Shown piece by piece: positions 44,429-55,453 of a stretch of DNA of 64,000 bases. The first letter of the stretch is position 1. Every line of letters begins with the position of its first letter. Source of the DNA: an uncultured Olsenella sp. (GTDB lineage Bacteria; Actinomycetota; Coriobacteriia; Coriobacteriales; Atopobiaceae); contig ONBR01000011.1 in the NCBI GenBank assembly GCA_900316105.1, positions 62,001 through 126,000 of the forward strand, in the 5' to 3' direction. Made by a program: the position numbers and the translations under genes. The notes beneath the pieces were generated by a model that was given only the letters and a program-made list of their open reading frames with translations, did no database searches and was not told the DNA's origin.

Positions 44429-46732
44429 CTACCCGAGGTTCTGTGCGTCCACGTCAATCGCCACACTGATCCCCCGGGGAACCTTGGCCTCCTTCACGCA
44501 CCGGGCCAAAAGCTCGCCAGGCTCCGCGTCCAGGGGCGACTTGATCAGGATGTGCCTCCTCACCCTGTCCTTGAGCTTGGCCTTCAAACAGTCGGCCGGC
44601 CCCAGGACCTCCCAGCCCGGCTTGTTTTTGACCTCACGGCGGACTAGGGCAGCCACCGCGTCGGTGTACTGCCTCACCAAGTCGGCCCGAAGGCCCCACA
44701 GAATCACGTTGGTCAGCCTGCTGTAGGGCGGATAGTTCCCCTCCTCGCGGTCGGCCAGCTCCGACCGGGTAAAGAGCCCGCGGTCGTGACGAAGGACAGC
44801 CTGGATGGCGGGGTGGTTTGCCCAGTAGGTCTGGATGATCACCTGTCCCCTGTCCTCTCCACGGCCAGCGCGGCCCGCCACCTGCTCCAGGAGGTCGTAG
44901 GTCCTCTCGGCCGCACGGAAATCCGGCAGCTTCAGGGTCGTGTCCGCATTGATGACGCCCACGAGGGTGACCTCGGGAAAGTCCAGTCCCTTCGCGATCA
45001 TCTGCGTTCCCAAGAGGACCGCGCACTCCGCCCCATCGAACTTCTCCAAGAGCTTCTGATGGGCGTTCTTTGACCGGGTCGTGTCGGCATCCATACGGAT
45101 TACCTCCACATCATCGGGCAGAATCATCCTCAGCTCGTCTTCGACCCGCTGGGTACCCACGCCATAGGCTGCCATGTAGGGACTACCGCAGTTGGGGCAG
45201 CGAGCCGCAGGGTTGGGATAGGCAGCCACGGGCCAGGACCTTCCGCAGCTGTGGCAGACCAGGGAGTGGGTCCTCTCGTGGTAGGTCAGGGCGCTGGAGC
45301 AGTGGGGGCACTCTGGCACGGCCCCGCACTCGCGGCACATGAGAAAGTTCGCAAACCCCCTTCGGTTCAAGAGGAGCACGGCCTTTTGCCTGCGTTCCAC
45401 CACCTGGTCCAGAGCCTCTCGCAGAGGCGCCGAGAAGATCGACCTACCCCCTGAGGCAAACTGCTGGGTCATGTCCACCACGCGGACCCTGGGCAGCTGG
45501 GCACCACCGGGCCTCTCTGGCATCCTGACCCGGGTCCAGCTGACTCCACCCCAGCTTCCCCGCCCACAACGCTCCAGGCTCTCCAGTGAGGGCGTTGCCG
45601 AGCCCAGGACCAGGGCGCATCCACGCTCCTGGGCCATGTGAGCGGCCACCTCCCGGGCATGGTAGCGCGGGGAGGAGTCCTGCTTGTAGGAACCCTCGTG
45701 CTCCTCGTCGATGATGATGAGGCCCACCTGGGAAAGCGGGGCAAAGAGGGCCGACCGCGCGCCCACGACAACCTTTGCCTGGCCGCGTCGGACCAGGTCC
45801 CACTGGTCGAAGCGCTCTCCCGCCGAGAGGCGCGAGTGCAGGATGGCCACCGCATCGCCAAAGCGGGAGCGGAAGCGGCCCACCGTCTGGGCGGTCAGGG
45901 AGATCTCGGGCACCAGGACGATGGCCCCCTGCCCCTCGGCAAGGGCGCTCTCGATGGCGTCCAGGTAGACCTCGGTCTTGCCGGAGCCGGTGACGCCGTC
46001 CACCAGGACCACGTCTCCCCTTCCGCCGCGACGGGCCTCGTCGATGGCAGCCAGGGCATCCTTCTGCCCCTTGGTCAGCTCCACCGGCCTCTTTGCCTGT
46101 GCGGACGAGAGACTGGTCTGTCCCATGCCGCGCAGGCGCCTGTGCTCCTCCACGCTGACAACCCCCTGCCTGGCCAGGGAGGCCACCACGGAGGAGCTTC
46201 CCGGCAGGGTGGCCGAAAGCTCGGCCATGCGCATGGGGCCATCTGCCAGGGCAGCCAGGACTTGGCGCTGCCTGCTGGCATTGGCACGGGGCCTGAAGTC
46301 CCGTCCCTCCTCGGTAAGGGAGACCCAACGCTCGTCCACGGGACCGCTGCGCTCCACCACCAGGTACCAGGGCTGGTCGTCGCCGTCCCGGCGAACCTTC
46401 ATGGTCTGCCCTGGTGCCAGGAAGGGCCTGATGGCGTCGGGCAGGGCGCAGGCGTACTGGCGGGCCATCCAGGCGGCGACTCGGGCCGAGACCTTGTCAA
46501 AGGCGGGCTCGGCCAGGACGCGCTTCACCGGCAGGACCCTATCCACGGGAACGTCCTCGGGAGGCTCGCCCTTTATGGCGACGACATAGCCCACCACGTC
46601 CCTGTGCGAAAACTCCACCAGCACGGTGGTTCCCACCAGGCAGCTGGCCTCGAACTCAGCAGGCACGCGGTAATCAAAGGCGCTCTCGAGGGCGCGCGTG
46701 GGTATGTCCAGAACGACTGATGCAAAGGGCAC
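44429..46732 (-). CDS. priA: Primosomal protein N' (replication restart helicase PriA)
   Basis: It recognises stalled forks and reloads the replicative helicase. An N-terminal DNA-binding domain (about residues 1-105) and winged helix precede the helicase core. The core has Walker A GVTGSGKTEVYL and the DEEH box IIDEEHEGSYKQ. The inserted zinc-binding region holds eight cysteines (CREC, CPHC, CHSC and CPNC pairs). Length is 767 aa. The start is a GTG at 46732 with GAGGAGG seven bases upstream. priA usually sits next to metK and def-fmt; here other genes intervene on both sides. Confidence 0.95.
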   Translation of the reverse strand: MPFASVVLDIPTRALESAFDYRVPAEFEASCLVGTTVLVEFSHRDVVGYVVAIKGEPPEDVPVDRVLPVKRVLAEPAFDKVSARVAAWMARQYACALPDAIRPFLAPGQTMKVRRDGDDQPWYLVVERSGPVDERWVSLTEEGRDFRPRANASRQRQVLAALADGPMRMAELSATLPGSSSVVASLARQGVVSVEEHRRLRGMGQTSLSSAQAKRPVELTKGQKDALAAIDEARRGGRGDVVLVDGVTGSGKTEVYLDAIESALAEGQGAIVLVPEISLTAQTVGRFRSRFGDAVAILHSRLSAGERFDQWDLVRRGQAKVVVGARSALFAPLSQVGLIIIDEEHEGSYKQDSSPRYHAREVAAHMAQERGCALVLGSATPSLESLERCGRGSWGGVSWTRVRMPERPGGAQLPRVRVVDMTQQFASGGRSIFSAPLREALDQVVERRQKAVLLLNRRGFANFLMCRECGAVPECPHCSSALTYHERTHSLVCHSCGRSWPVAAYPNPAARCPNCGSPYMAAYGVGTQRVEDELRMILPDDVEVIRMDADTTRSKNAHQKLLEKFDGAECAVLLGTQMIAKGLDFPEVTLVGVINADTTLKLPDFRAAERTYDLLEQVAGRAGRGEDRGQVIIQTYWANHPAIQAVLRHDRGLFTRSELADREEGNYPPYSRLTNVILWGLRADLVRQYTDAVAALVRREVKNKPGWEVLGPADCLKAKLKDRVRRHILIKSPLDAEPGELLARCVKEAKVPRGISVAIDVDAQNLG

Positions 46733-46932
46733 GGCAAAACCTCCTCATGCCATGGTAGCAAGCGAGTCTCGAGCTTGTCTTGCGAGCAAAAAGTTTTCCC
46801 CTGCAAGCTTGGTGTCAGCCAGCTGCCGGCTCGTTGTTGGCCTTACAGAACTCTGATAAATTTAAGAAAAGTAGAACGTTTTCCGTCTGAGGCAGCTCTC
46901 CTCGGCGGTCTCAATTTAAGGCACGTGACACC

Positions 46933-49239
46933 ATGTCCGCTAGTATCATCTCCACGGTTCTCTTTGCGCTTTCGTTTGCATGCCTCCTCGGCCTCCTGGT
47001 CCGTCGCAGGGATAGGATGGCCGGCGAGCCCAATGGCGGCAAAAAGCCCCCCGCTTCCACCCTGGCCTGGTGGCTGACCTTTGTCCTGGTCCAGGCCTTC
47101 CTGACCGTCTGGTCCGCCCTGGGCCTGGTGGACGCGGGCACGGACGTCCTTCTTCCCGAGGTCGTCTTCGCGGTCGCGGCGGGAACCCTGGCCCTCTGGC
47201 GCGAGTCCACCATCGCCTGGTTGGACCAGACCTTCCCCAGCCAAGCAGGCCGGGCCCTCTTGCATGCCCTCCTCCTGGTCCTGGCCGCCCTCCTTACCGA
47301 CCTGACCCTGGAGGCCCCCTTCAACGACTGGATCGGCGCCACCGCTCCCTTTGCCCTCATGGCCAGATATTGGCTCATCGAATGCGGGCTCGTCCTCCTG
47401 GCGGCCCTGGCCTTCTACTTCCTGGGTCAGCGCCATGGGGCGGTCGCGGCCATCACCGTGCCCGTCGCCTACCTGATTGGTCTGGCCGAGTACTTCGTCC
47501 AGGTCTTCAAGGGAGCGGCGATCCTGCCCAGCGACGTCCTCTCCGCGGGAACCGCCGCGGCGGTCAGTGGGGGCTATGACTACACCCTGACTGCAGGTCC
47601 CATCCGCGGCATCACCTACGCGATCCTGGCCCTTGCCTGCTACGCCGTGCTGAGGCCCCAGGAGTCAGAGACAGTCGAAGCTGCCAAGAAAACCACGGCT
47701 CACATGGCCAAGGGACACTCCCCCAGGGCCCTCGTCGCAAACCTCGGACTGGGGCTGGCCCTTCTTGCCTGCCTGGTCATCAGCGTGACCGTCCCCAGCT
47801 ACATCAATGACTTTGGGGTAAAGATCGAGTACTGGTACTCCCAGGACTCCTACCGTAGGCAGGGCTTCCTCCCATCCTTCATCGCGGTCGCCCAGGACCT
47901 GCCCATACCCATGCCCGAGGGCTACGACGACCAGAGGGCGGACCAGCTGGAGGGAAGGCTCGTCGAGGCCTGGGAGGCAGACACGACAGACGGAGGCTCG
48001 TCTTCCTCCTACCAGGCAGCCCACAGGCAGTTCGCCCAGGAGAAGCCCACGATCATCGTGGTCCAGAACGAGACCTTCTCCGACCTCTCCCTCATGAAGG
48101 GGCTCAAGGCCGGCTACGAGGGCCCGCAGTTCTTCAAGCATGGCCTGTCCGACGCCCTGGCCCAGGGCGACCTCTACATGTCGGCCCTGGGAGGCGGCAC
48201 CTGCAACACGGAGTTCTCCTTCCTGACGGGCAACTCCATGTCCTTCATCGGGGCGGGCAAGTACCCTTACACCCTCTATGACCTGGAGGGCGTCCCCTCC
48301 ATAGCCCAGCAGCTCCGCGACCAGGGTTACAAGACCACTGCCATGCACCCCAATCTCCCCACCAACTGGAACCGCAACATACTCTATCCCGAGCTGGGCT
48401 TCCAGGACTTCCTGTCCCTGGACAATGCCTTCCAGGACGCGGAGGAGTACCACGCCGGCGTATCGGACGCCGCGACCTACGAACAGGTGCTGGACCTTCT
48501 GGCCACAAGTGACCAGCCCCAGTTCATCTGGGACGTGACCATGCAGAATCACAGTGGCTACGACATCGGCAACATCCCCTCCGAAGACCAGCTGGACTAC
48601 CAGCCCGCAGGCGTGGACTCTCCCGACGGCAACGCCCAGCTCAACGAGTACCTGGCCTGCATCCAAAAGTCCGACGAGGCCCTGGAGGACTTCGTGGGCA
48701 AACTCAGGGAGCTGGACCGTCCTGTCATCCTCGTCTTTTACGGAGACCACCAGCCCTCGGTGACCGAGGACTACAACGACGCGATATTCGGCAAGGACGA
48801 GTATCCCCTCACGCACGTGGAGCGCCTCTATCACACCCAGTACGTCGTCTGGGCCAACTACCCGGTGGCTGGGGTCAAGCCCAGCCAAGAGGGACAAGAG
48901 GACCCAGACGGACGCGCGACCTCGGTCAACTACCTGGCAGCCCTGACCCTGAGCCTGGCGGGAGCAGACCTGACCCCCTACCAGAAGGCACAGCTGGCCT
49001 GCGGCAAGGACATGCCAGTGGTAAACCTCTATGGCTACCAGGACGTCGACGGGGTCTGGCATCCCAACAGCGTCTCCACCGACCTGGCATCCTCGGAGTC
49101 GACGACCGTCGCGGCTGACCAGCAGTCTGGACCCATCGTGGACCCTCACGGGAACAGCCCCCAGGCCCAGGCCGCAAAACAGGCCTACGAGGACCTGGCC
49201 TGGCTCCAATACCGAAACTTCGCCAAGAGGATCCAGTAA
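46933..49239 (+). CDS. LTA-synthase-like membrane sulfatase/phosphotransferase
   Basis: A 768-aa membrane enzyme of the alkaline-phosphatase/LtaS superfamily. Such enzymes transfer glycerol-phosphate or similar groups to cell-envelope glycopolymers. Membrane segments are predicted at about residues 4-23, 45-65, 108-124, 147-165, 172-190, 224-240 and 267-287. The extracellular catalytic domain starts near 305. It has the metal ligand in VVQNETFSDLS (Glu380), the likely nucleophile Thr423 in GGGTCNTEF, and FYGDHQPS with metal-binding Asp and His. The ribosome-binding site before the ATG at 46933 is weak. A 5'-truncated paralogue lies at 42163. The natural substrate is not known; actinobacteria of this group may carry lipoglycans rather than true LTA. 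Confidence 0.85.
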   Translation: MSASIISTVLFALSFACLLGLLVRRRDRMAGEPNGGKKPPASTLAWWLTFVLVQAFLTVWSALGLVDAGTDVLLPEVVFAVAAGTLALWRESTIAWLDQTFPSQAGRALLHALLLVLAALLTDLTLEAPFNDWIGATAPFALMARYWLIECGLVLLAALAFYFLGQRHGAVAAITVPVAYLIGLAEYFVQVFKGAAILPSDVLSAGTAAAVSGGYDYTLTAGPIRGITYAILALACYAVLRPQESETVEAAKKTTAHMAKGHSPRALVANLGLGLALLACLVISVTVPSYINDFGVKIEYWYSQDSYRRQGFLPSFIAVAQDLPIPMPEGYDDQRADQLEGRLVEAWEADTTDGGSSSSYQAAHRQFAQEKPTIIVVQNETFSDLSLMKGLKAGYEGPQFFKHGLSDALAQGDLYMSALGGGTCNTEFSFLTGNSMSFIGAGKYPYTLYDLEGVPSIAQQLRDQGYKTTAMHPNLPTNWNRNILYPELGFQDFLSLDNAFQDAEEYHAGVSDAATYEQVLDLLATSDQPQFIWDVTMQNHSGYDIGNIPSEDQLDYQPAGVDSPDGNAQLNEYLACIQKSDEALEDFVGKLRELDRPVILVFYGDHQPSVTEDYNDAIFGKDEYPLTHVERLYHTQYVVWANYPVAGVKPSQEGQEDPDGRATSVNYLAALTLSLAGADLTPYQKAQLACGKDMPVVNLYGYQDVDGVWHPNSVSTDLASSESTTVAADQQSGPIVDPHGNSPQAQAAKQAYEDLAWLQYRNFAKRIQ

Positions 49240-49253
49240 TCGCAAAAAGAAGT

Positions 49254-49301
49254 ATCCATAGGGGGTACTCCCTTATGGATAAGGGAGTACCCCCTATGGA
49301 T
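49254..49301. repeat. 23-bp perfect hairpin, family A copy 2
   Basis: Arms 49254-49276 and 49279-49301 are exact complements with the core GGGGGTACTCCCTTAT. A further copy of the right end (CCCCCTATGGATCTTT) follows at 49306-49320. It lies between the convergent LTA-synthase-like gene and recQ and probably terminates both. Confidence 0.85.
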
Positions 49302-49319
49302 CTTTCCCCCTATGGATCT

Positions 49320-50960
49320 TTACTCCCCGCGGAGCTCGCTCAGGAAGTCGTCGCCGTAGCGGCGGAGCTTGGTCTTTCCCACGCCGGAGACCTGCAGGAG
49401 CTCCTCACGGGTCGTGGGACGGGCGGCCACCATGCCGCGCAGGGTCGCGTCGGAGAAGACCACGTAGGGCGGGACGCCAGCCTCGTCTGCCAGATTCTTG
49501 CGGAGGCGGCGCAGCCGCTGGAAGAGCGCCTCTTCCTCGTCGGTCTCCAGCGAGTCGGGATTGGCCCTCTTTCCGCTGATAGGGCTGGAGCTGCGGTCTT
49601 CGCCTGCTTCCGCCCAGCCGCCGAAGCTCCTCCCCGAGGCGGACCTGCGGCCGCCAGCCAGGTCCCGGGGCTTCAGGTCCTGGCAGACCGAACAGGAGCC
49701 GCAGTCATCGTCCCCCTCCAGGCTCTGGCCAAAGTAGGAGACGATCCTCTTGTGCAGGCAGACGGTGCTCTGGGCGTAGCCGATCATCTTTCTCAGGAGG
49801 CACTTGCGGTGCTCGGTCAGGGCGCGGCACTCCTCCTCGGAAAGCTCTGGGGCAAACTCGGCGTTGTCGATGAAGAAGTGGCAGGTACGGATGTCTCCCC
49901 TGCTCCAGAGGAGGACGCAGGTAGCGGCCTCGCCGTCTCGTCCGGCGCGACCTGCCTCCTGGTAGTACTCCTCCAGGGTCTGGGGCATGCCACAGTTCAG
50001 GACGAAGCGAACGTCGGACTTGTCGATGCCCATGCCAAAGGCGTTGGTGGCCACCATCACACGGGCGTCATCGTTCACGAATGCCCGCTGGGCCGCCTCG
50101 CGGGAGGCGGCGTCGTAGCCGGCGTGGTAGCTGACTGCCGAGACGCCCGCCTGGCGGAGCTCCTCGGCCAGGCGGTCGACGACCTTTCGGGTGAGGCCAT
50201 AGACGATGCCCGACTGGTCGGGATGCTCCAGGCAATAATCCACGATCCAGGCCTCGCGCTTCTTTGGCGTGAGCTCGAAGGAGGCCAGGCGGAGGTTGGG
50301 CCTGTCGAATCCCGTCACCACAAGCTCTGGGTCACGCAGGCCCAGGAGGTCCACCACGTCCTCGCGGACCCTCTTGGTCGCCGTGGCGGTCAGTGCCACC
50401 AGGGGTGGGCGCTGGGGTAGACTCTCCGCGAAGTCGGCAATCTGCCGATAGGCGGGACGGAAGTCCTGGCCCCACTGGGAGACGCAGTGGGCCTCGTCCA
50501 CGGCCAGAAGGGGCACTTTGGCCTGGGCGGCAAAAGCGCGAAAGTGGGGGTCGCCCAAACGCTCGGGTGCCACGTACATGAGGTCGTACCAGCCCGCCAG
50601 GGCACGGGCCATCACGACCTCCTGCTGGCGGGGGTTCAGTGTCGAGTTCAGGTAAGAGCCGCGGATGCCTGCCTCCTTGAGGGAGCGGACCTGGTCGCCC
50701 ATCAGGGAGATCAGGGGGCTGATCACCAGGGTAAGGCCCCGTCCGCCCAGGAGGGCCGCCGGCACCTGGTAGCAGATGGACTTGCCAGCGCCCGTGGGCA
50801 TCACCGCCAGGGCATCATGGCCCTCCAGCGCCGCGCGCACTAGCTCCTCCTGGCCTGGCCTGAACGACTCGTAGCCAAAGCAAGAGGACAGGACCTCCCG
50901 GGCACCGTCTATGGTGGCGGGCGCCTCGGTGGGCCTGGGTGCAGGCTGGGGCAAGGGCAT
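49320..50960 (-). CDS. recQ: ATP-dependent DNA helicase RecQ
   Basis: A 3'-5' helicase for recombination and fork repair. The core has Walker A PTGAGKS (55-61), the DEAH box AVDEAHCVSQWGQDFRP, and the helicase C-terminal GRAGRDG motif. A RecQ zinc-binding region follows, with four cysteines (CRAL..KC and CGSCSVC). An HRDC domain forms the C-terminus (about 465-546). Length is 546 aa, slightly short of E. coli RecQ because the winged-helix (RQC) part appears reduced. GAGGAG lies seven bases before the ATG at 50960. Confidence 0.93.
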   Translation of the reverse strand: MPLPQPAPRPTEAPATIDGAREVLSSCFGYESFRPGQEELVRAALEGHDALAVMPTGAGKSICYQVPAALLGGRGLTLVISPLISLMGDQVRSLKEAGIRGSYLNSTLNPRQQEVVMARALAGWYDLMYVAPERLGDPHFRAFAAQAKVPLLAVDEAHCVSQWGQDFRPAYRQIADFAESLPQRPPLVALTATATKRVREDVVDLLGLRDPELVVTGFDRPNLRLASFELTPKKREAWIVDYCLEHPDQSGIVYGLTRKVVDRLAEELRQAGVSAVSYHAGYDAASREAAQRAFVNDDARVMVATNAFGMGIDKSDVRFVLNCGMPQTLEEYYQEAGRAGRDGEAATCVLLWSRGDIRTCHFFIDNAEFAPELSEEECRALTEHRKCLLRKMIGYAQSTVCLHKRIVSYFGQSLEGDDDCGSCSVCQDLKPRDLAGGRRSASGRSFGGWAEAGEDRSSSPISGKRANPDSLETDEEEALFQRLRRLRKNLADEAGVPPYVVFSDATLRGMVAARPTTREELLQVSGVGKTKLRRYGDDFLSELRGE

Positions 50961-50981
50961 GTGGCGGCTCCTCTCTTGTCG

Positions 50982-51009
50982 TCTAATTGGGGGCAGCCCC
51001 CGATTGGAC
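50982..51009. repeat. Short G-C hairpin upstream of recQ
   Basis: A 28-base hairpin, GTCTAATTGGGGGC with GCCCCCGATTGGAC, pairs fully if two G-U wobbles are allowed. It resembles the hairpin at 23853. Confidence 0.55.
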
Positions 51010-51066
51010 GGCTAGCGTTCGCTCTCGATCAGGCGCACGAGTTTCTCATTGGTCTACACCTTGGTC

Positions 51067-51106
51067 AAAAAGAGAGGGACCACCGCACGATGCGATGGAC
51101 CCTCTT
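51067..51106 (-). terminator. Intrinsic terminator of metK
   Basis: Arms near 51070-51081 and 51095-51106 form a stem of about 10 bp with one mismatch, followed on the minus strand by TCTTTTT. Confidence 0.75.
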
Positions 51107-51108
51107 CC

Positions 51109-51173
51109 CGTGCCACTTGGAGGGGTGCCCCTGGGTGGCAGCATGCCATGGGGGGCTATCCCCAAGTGGCACG
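51109..51173. repeat. Multi-stem inverted repeat after metK
   Basis: Outer arms 51109-51120 and 51162-51173 (CGTGCCACTTGG and its complement) enclose GGGG/CCCC and TGGCA/TGCCA mini-stems. It begins 7 bp past the metK stop codon and precedes the T-run terminator. Confidence 0.7.
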
Positions 51174-51179
51174 ACGTGC

Positions 51180-52430
<1,251 letters not shown>

Positions 52431-52479
52431 ATGGCCTCAACCCTTCTGGCGCCCTCGCGCCCTCGTGGGAGCTAAGAAA

Positions 52480-52665
52480 AAAGCCCCCTGTGTGTTCAGG
52501 GGACTTCAGTGTGACTACACGTACTCCCCCGTCTTCCAGGTCATACGGCACCTACGTGCGCGACCGCCGACCTGCCGAGAATTGGCACCATGCGCGGATG
52601 CGCTGGTTGCCGGAGCTTCATAGGGCTCGGTCCCTCAGCTCTGTGCGCCTGCGCTGCCAATAGAC
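52480..52665 (-). promoter_or_regulatory. SAM-I (S-box) riboswitch with terminator, upstream of metK
   Basis: On the minus strand the conserved aptamer elements appear in order: GAGGGACCGAGCCCTATGAA (about 52616-52635), CCGGCAACC (about 52604-52612), GGTGCCAATTC (about 52582-52592) and a following GGCAGGTC. A terminator follows, with arms about 52498-52505 and 52484-52490 and a T run. The class assignment is confident; the exact 5' boundary of P1 is approximate. The gap from 52431 to 52870 otherwise holds the hairpin at 52781. Confidence 0.93.
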
Positions 52666-52780
52666 AGACAGGCCCCTCTAGACGAGCAAGGCTAGATTAC
52701 GACATACCCTAGGGGGTGTAAATAGGATTTTTGAATTGTGTTCGAAAACTTCAAGACAGGACATCGAGCGCCTATCCGTA

Positions 52781-52846
52781 GTATCCGTAGGGGGTACTCC
52801 CTTTTGGCATGGATTTAAGCCAAAAGGGAGTACCCCCTACGGATAC
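52781..52846. repeat. 28-bp perfect hairpin, family A copy 3
   Basis: Arms 52781-52808 and 52819-52846 are exact complements with the core GGGGGTACTCCCTTTTGGC. Outer TATCCGTA (52773-52780) and TACGGATA (52850-52857) extend the structure. It lies downstream of the TetR gene and upstream of the metK leader. Confidence 0.88.
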
Positions 52847-52870
52847 CCATACGGATACGTCACGTCTTTC

Positions 52871-53584
52871 TTACTTTTCCGTCGTACCGATGCCGCCCAT
52901 GGCCAGGTGCAATAGGTCGCTCACGAACTCCTCGTCGGTCATGGGAATGGGCATGCCCACGGAAGTGACCGACGTGGACATGAAGCCGCCCGTGAGGAAG
53001 ATGGCCGCCAGTCCGCTGTTGAGGTCCTCTCGCACTGAGCCCTCCGCCTTTGCGCGGTCGATCTGGGCCGCGATGATGCGGACCAGCTGGGCATAGCGTG
53101 AGTTGAGGATGGAGGAGCCGCCCTTGGAGGGACGTGACATCTCGCGTGCCAGGGCGATGGCCAGTGGGTTCGACATGCGAATCTGGTGGGCGAAGTCCGC
53201 AACCAGATTGGTCAGTCCCTCGTAGGCCGTGTCCGCCTTTGCGATCACGTCCTCGACGGCCGAGATCATGCTGGCCGAGCCCTCGTCAAAAATCTCCTCG
53301 ATGAGCTCATCCTTGTCAGAGAAGTAATAGTAGACGGAACCCTTGGACATGTGGCAACGCTCGGAGACCTCGCGCATCTGAAAGTCGGTATTGCTGTGCT
53401 CCACCATGAGCTCGATGGCTGCAGTGATGATGCGCTGGCGCGTCGTCGCGGACTTGCGGGTCTTTATGTGCCGGCGAGCCTTGCCTACTTCCTTGTCCAT
53501 TACGGTGTGTGCGACATTGCGTGCCGCAAGCACGGTCGTGGCAAAGTCTGCCACCTTCGATGTCTGGTCCTCTGTTAGGCTCAT
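52871..53584 (-). CDS. TetR-family transcriptional regulator
   Basis: A DNA-binding repressor with the TetR N-terminal helix-turn-helix: RQRIITAAIELMVEHS, then FQMREVSERCHMSKGSVYYYF and the following KDELIEEIF. The C-terminal ligand domain is helical and not diagnostic. The ATG at 53584 gives 237 aa with about 50 residues before the HTH; internal starts near MDKEVGKARRH would be more typical in length. It is divergent from gltX and no obvious target operon is adjacent, so its inducer and targets are unknown. Confidence 0.85.
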   Translation of the reverse strand: MSLTEDQTSKVADFATTVLAARNVAHTVMDKEVGKARRHIKTRKSATTRQRIITAAIELMVEHSNTDFQMREVSERCHMSKGSVYYYFSDKDELIEEIFDEGSASMISAVEDVIAKADTAYEGLTNLVADFAHQIRMSNPLAIALAREMSRPSKGGSSILNSRYAQLVRIIAAQIDRAKAEGSVREDLNSGLAAIFLTGGFMSTSVTSVGMPIPMTDEEFVSDLLHLAMGGIGTTEK

Positions 53585-53787
53585 GGTCAAATCCCCACAC
53601 AATTGCAACGCTACGTGCCAAACGGGGCACGGTAGAAAAAATTCTAGCATCGTAATTGTCAAATCCGCACGCATATTCTTTTTCGGTAGAGCAAATGGGT
53701 CTGATTATAGGAGCAACGCACCATGGCGCAAGCTCAGCGTCTATACTTGTTCCGTCGATTGAGAGTACTTACTACTGGAGGCATCTT

Positions 53788-55296
53788 TTGGATAGCACCG
53801 CCAAGAAGCCCGTTCGCGTGCGCTTCGCTCCCTCCCCCACGGGAAAGCTTCACGTAGGAGGCGCCCGTACGGCCATCTATAACTGGGCATTCGCCCGCGC
53901 CAACAACGGCACCTTCATCCTGCGCATCGACGACACCGACCCCACCCGCTCCACCGAGGAGAACACGCAGATCATCCTGCGCGCCATGAAGTGGCTGGGC
54001 CTGGACTGGGACGAGGGTCCCGACAAGGGCGGCGACTTCGGTCCCTACAAGCAGACCGACCGTCTGGACATCTACAAGCAGGCTGCCCAAAAGCTCTGGG
54101 ACGAGGGTAAGGCCTACCCCTGCTTCTGCACCCCCGAGAAGCTGGCCGCAGACAAGAAGGCGGCCCAGGAGCGTCACGACCCCTTCCAGGGCTACCAGCG
54201 CACCTGCCGTGACATCGACCCCGAGGAGGCCAAGCGCCGCATCGAGGCCGGAGAGCCCTACACCCTGCGCATCAAGGTCCCCCTGGACCGCGGCGACGTG
54301 ATGGTCCACGACGCCGTCCACGGCGACGTCAAGTTCGAGGCCAAGGACCTGGACGACTTCATCATCTTCCGCTCCGACGGCACTCCCACCTACAACTTCG
54401 CCACCGTCGTCGACGACGCCATGATGGGCATCACCCACGTCATCCGCGGAGACGACCACCTGTCCAACACCCCTCGTCAGATCATGGTCTACGAGGCACT
54501 GGGTGCACCCGTGCCCACCTTTGCCCACATCTCCATGATCCTGGGTCCCGACGGAAAGAAGCTCTCCAAGCGTCACGGTGCCACCTCCGTGGAGGAGTAC
54601 CGCGACCAGGGCTACCTGTCTGATGCCTTCGTGAACTACCTGGCCCTCCTGGGCTGGGCCCTGGACGGCGACACCACGATCATCCCGCGCGACGTCCTGG
54701 CCAGCAAGTTCTCCCTGGACCACGTGTCAAAGAACCCCGCGACCTTCGACTTCAAGAAGCTCGACTGGATCCAGCAGCAGTACGTCCAGGCCATGAGCGA
54801 CGAGGACTTCGTCTTTGAGGTCCTCCTGCCCGAGCTCGTGGAGGCAGGCCTGGAGAAGGAGGCCGAGCCCGAACACAAGAAGGACTGGTACCTCCTGCTG
54901 GCCTCGATCCTGAAGCCGCGCACCACCCTGACCCGCGACGTCGTAGACAAGGCCCGCTTCCTCTATGAGGGCGAGGACGTGACCTTCGACGAGAAGTCCG
55001 TGAAGAAGAACCTGGCCAAGGACTACGCGGCCGGCGCATTGACCGCCGCGCGCGAGGCCCTGGCCGCCCTGGGCGACGGCGACGCCTGGAAGACCGACGC
55101 CATCAACGCCGCCCTGGACCCCCTGCCCGACGCCTACGGTCTCAACAAGCGCAAGTTCTACGGCGCCGTCCGTGTGGCCGAGTGCGGCAACCAGGTCTCT
55201 CCCCCGCTGGGCGAGTCCCTGGAGCTCCTGGGCCGCAACCTGACGCTCGCGCGTCTGGACAAGGCCCTGCCCCTCGCCGTCGTGCCCGAGGTGTAG
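53788..55296 (+). CDS. gltX: Glutamyl-tRNA synthetase
   Basis: It charges tRNA-Glu and may also charge tRNA-Gln where a GatCAB route exists. The HIGH-type motif is FAPSPTGKLHVGGART (13-28) and the KMSKS-type motif is KKLSKRHG. I place the start at the TTG at 53788, because GGAGG lies six bases upstream and the family N-terminus begins there; the frame extends uselessly to 53656. Length is 502 aa. The gene is single, with a terminator downstream. Confidence 0.95.
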   Translation: MDSTAKKPVRVRFAPSPTGKLHVGGARTAIYNWAFARANNGTFILRIDDTDPTRSTEENTQIILRAMKWLGLDWDEGPDKGGDFGPYKQTDRLDIYKQAAQKLWDEGKAYPCFCTPEKLAADKKAAQERHDPFQGYQRTCRDIDPEEAKRRIEAGEPYTLRIKVPLDRGDVMVHDAVHGDVKFEAKDLDDFIIFRSDGTPTYNFATVVDDAMMGITHVIRGDDHLSNTPRQIMVYEALGAPVPTFAHISMILGPDGKKLSKRHGATSVEEYRDQGYLSDAFVNYLALLGWALDGDTTIIPRDVLASKFSLDHVSKNPATFDFKKLDWIQQQYVQAMSDEDFVFEVLLPELVEAGLEKEAEPEHKKDWYLLLASILKPRTTLTRDVVDKARFLYEGEDVTFDEKSVKKNLAKDYAAGALTAAREALAALGDGDAWKTDAINAALDPLPDAYGLNKRKFYGAVRVAECGNQVSPPLGESLELLGRNLTLARLDKALPLAVVPEV

Positions 55297-55330
55297 GAAC
55301 GTCTTAGTCAGGACCATATCGACTGGACAA

Positions 55331-55366
55331 GAGAGCCGCAGGAATCGGACCTGCGGCTCTCGTCTT
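55331..55366 (+). terminator. Intrinsic terminator of gltX
   Basis: Perfect 12-bp arms 55331-55342 and 55350-55361 are followed by GTCTTTT. Confidence 0.85.
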
Positions 55367-55453
55367 TTGCGCATGGTTTTCTTCTTGACGAAGCGGCGAT
55401 GTGACGGCGGGACGTCACTGGGGGGACGCCTCAGTTCGTGTTCATGAACAGGC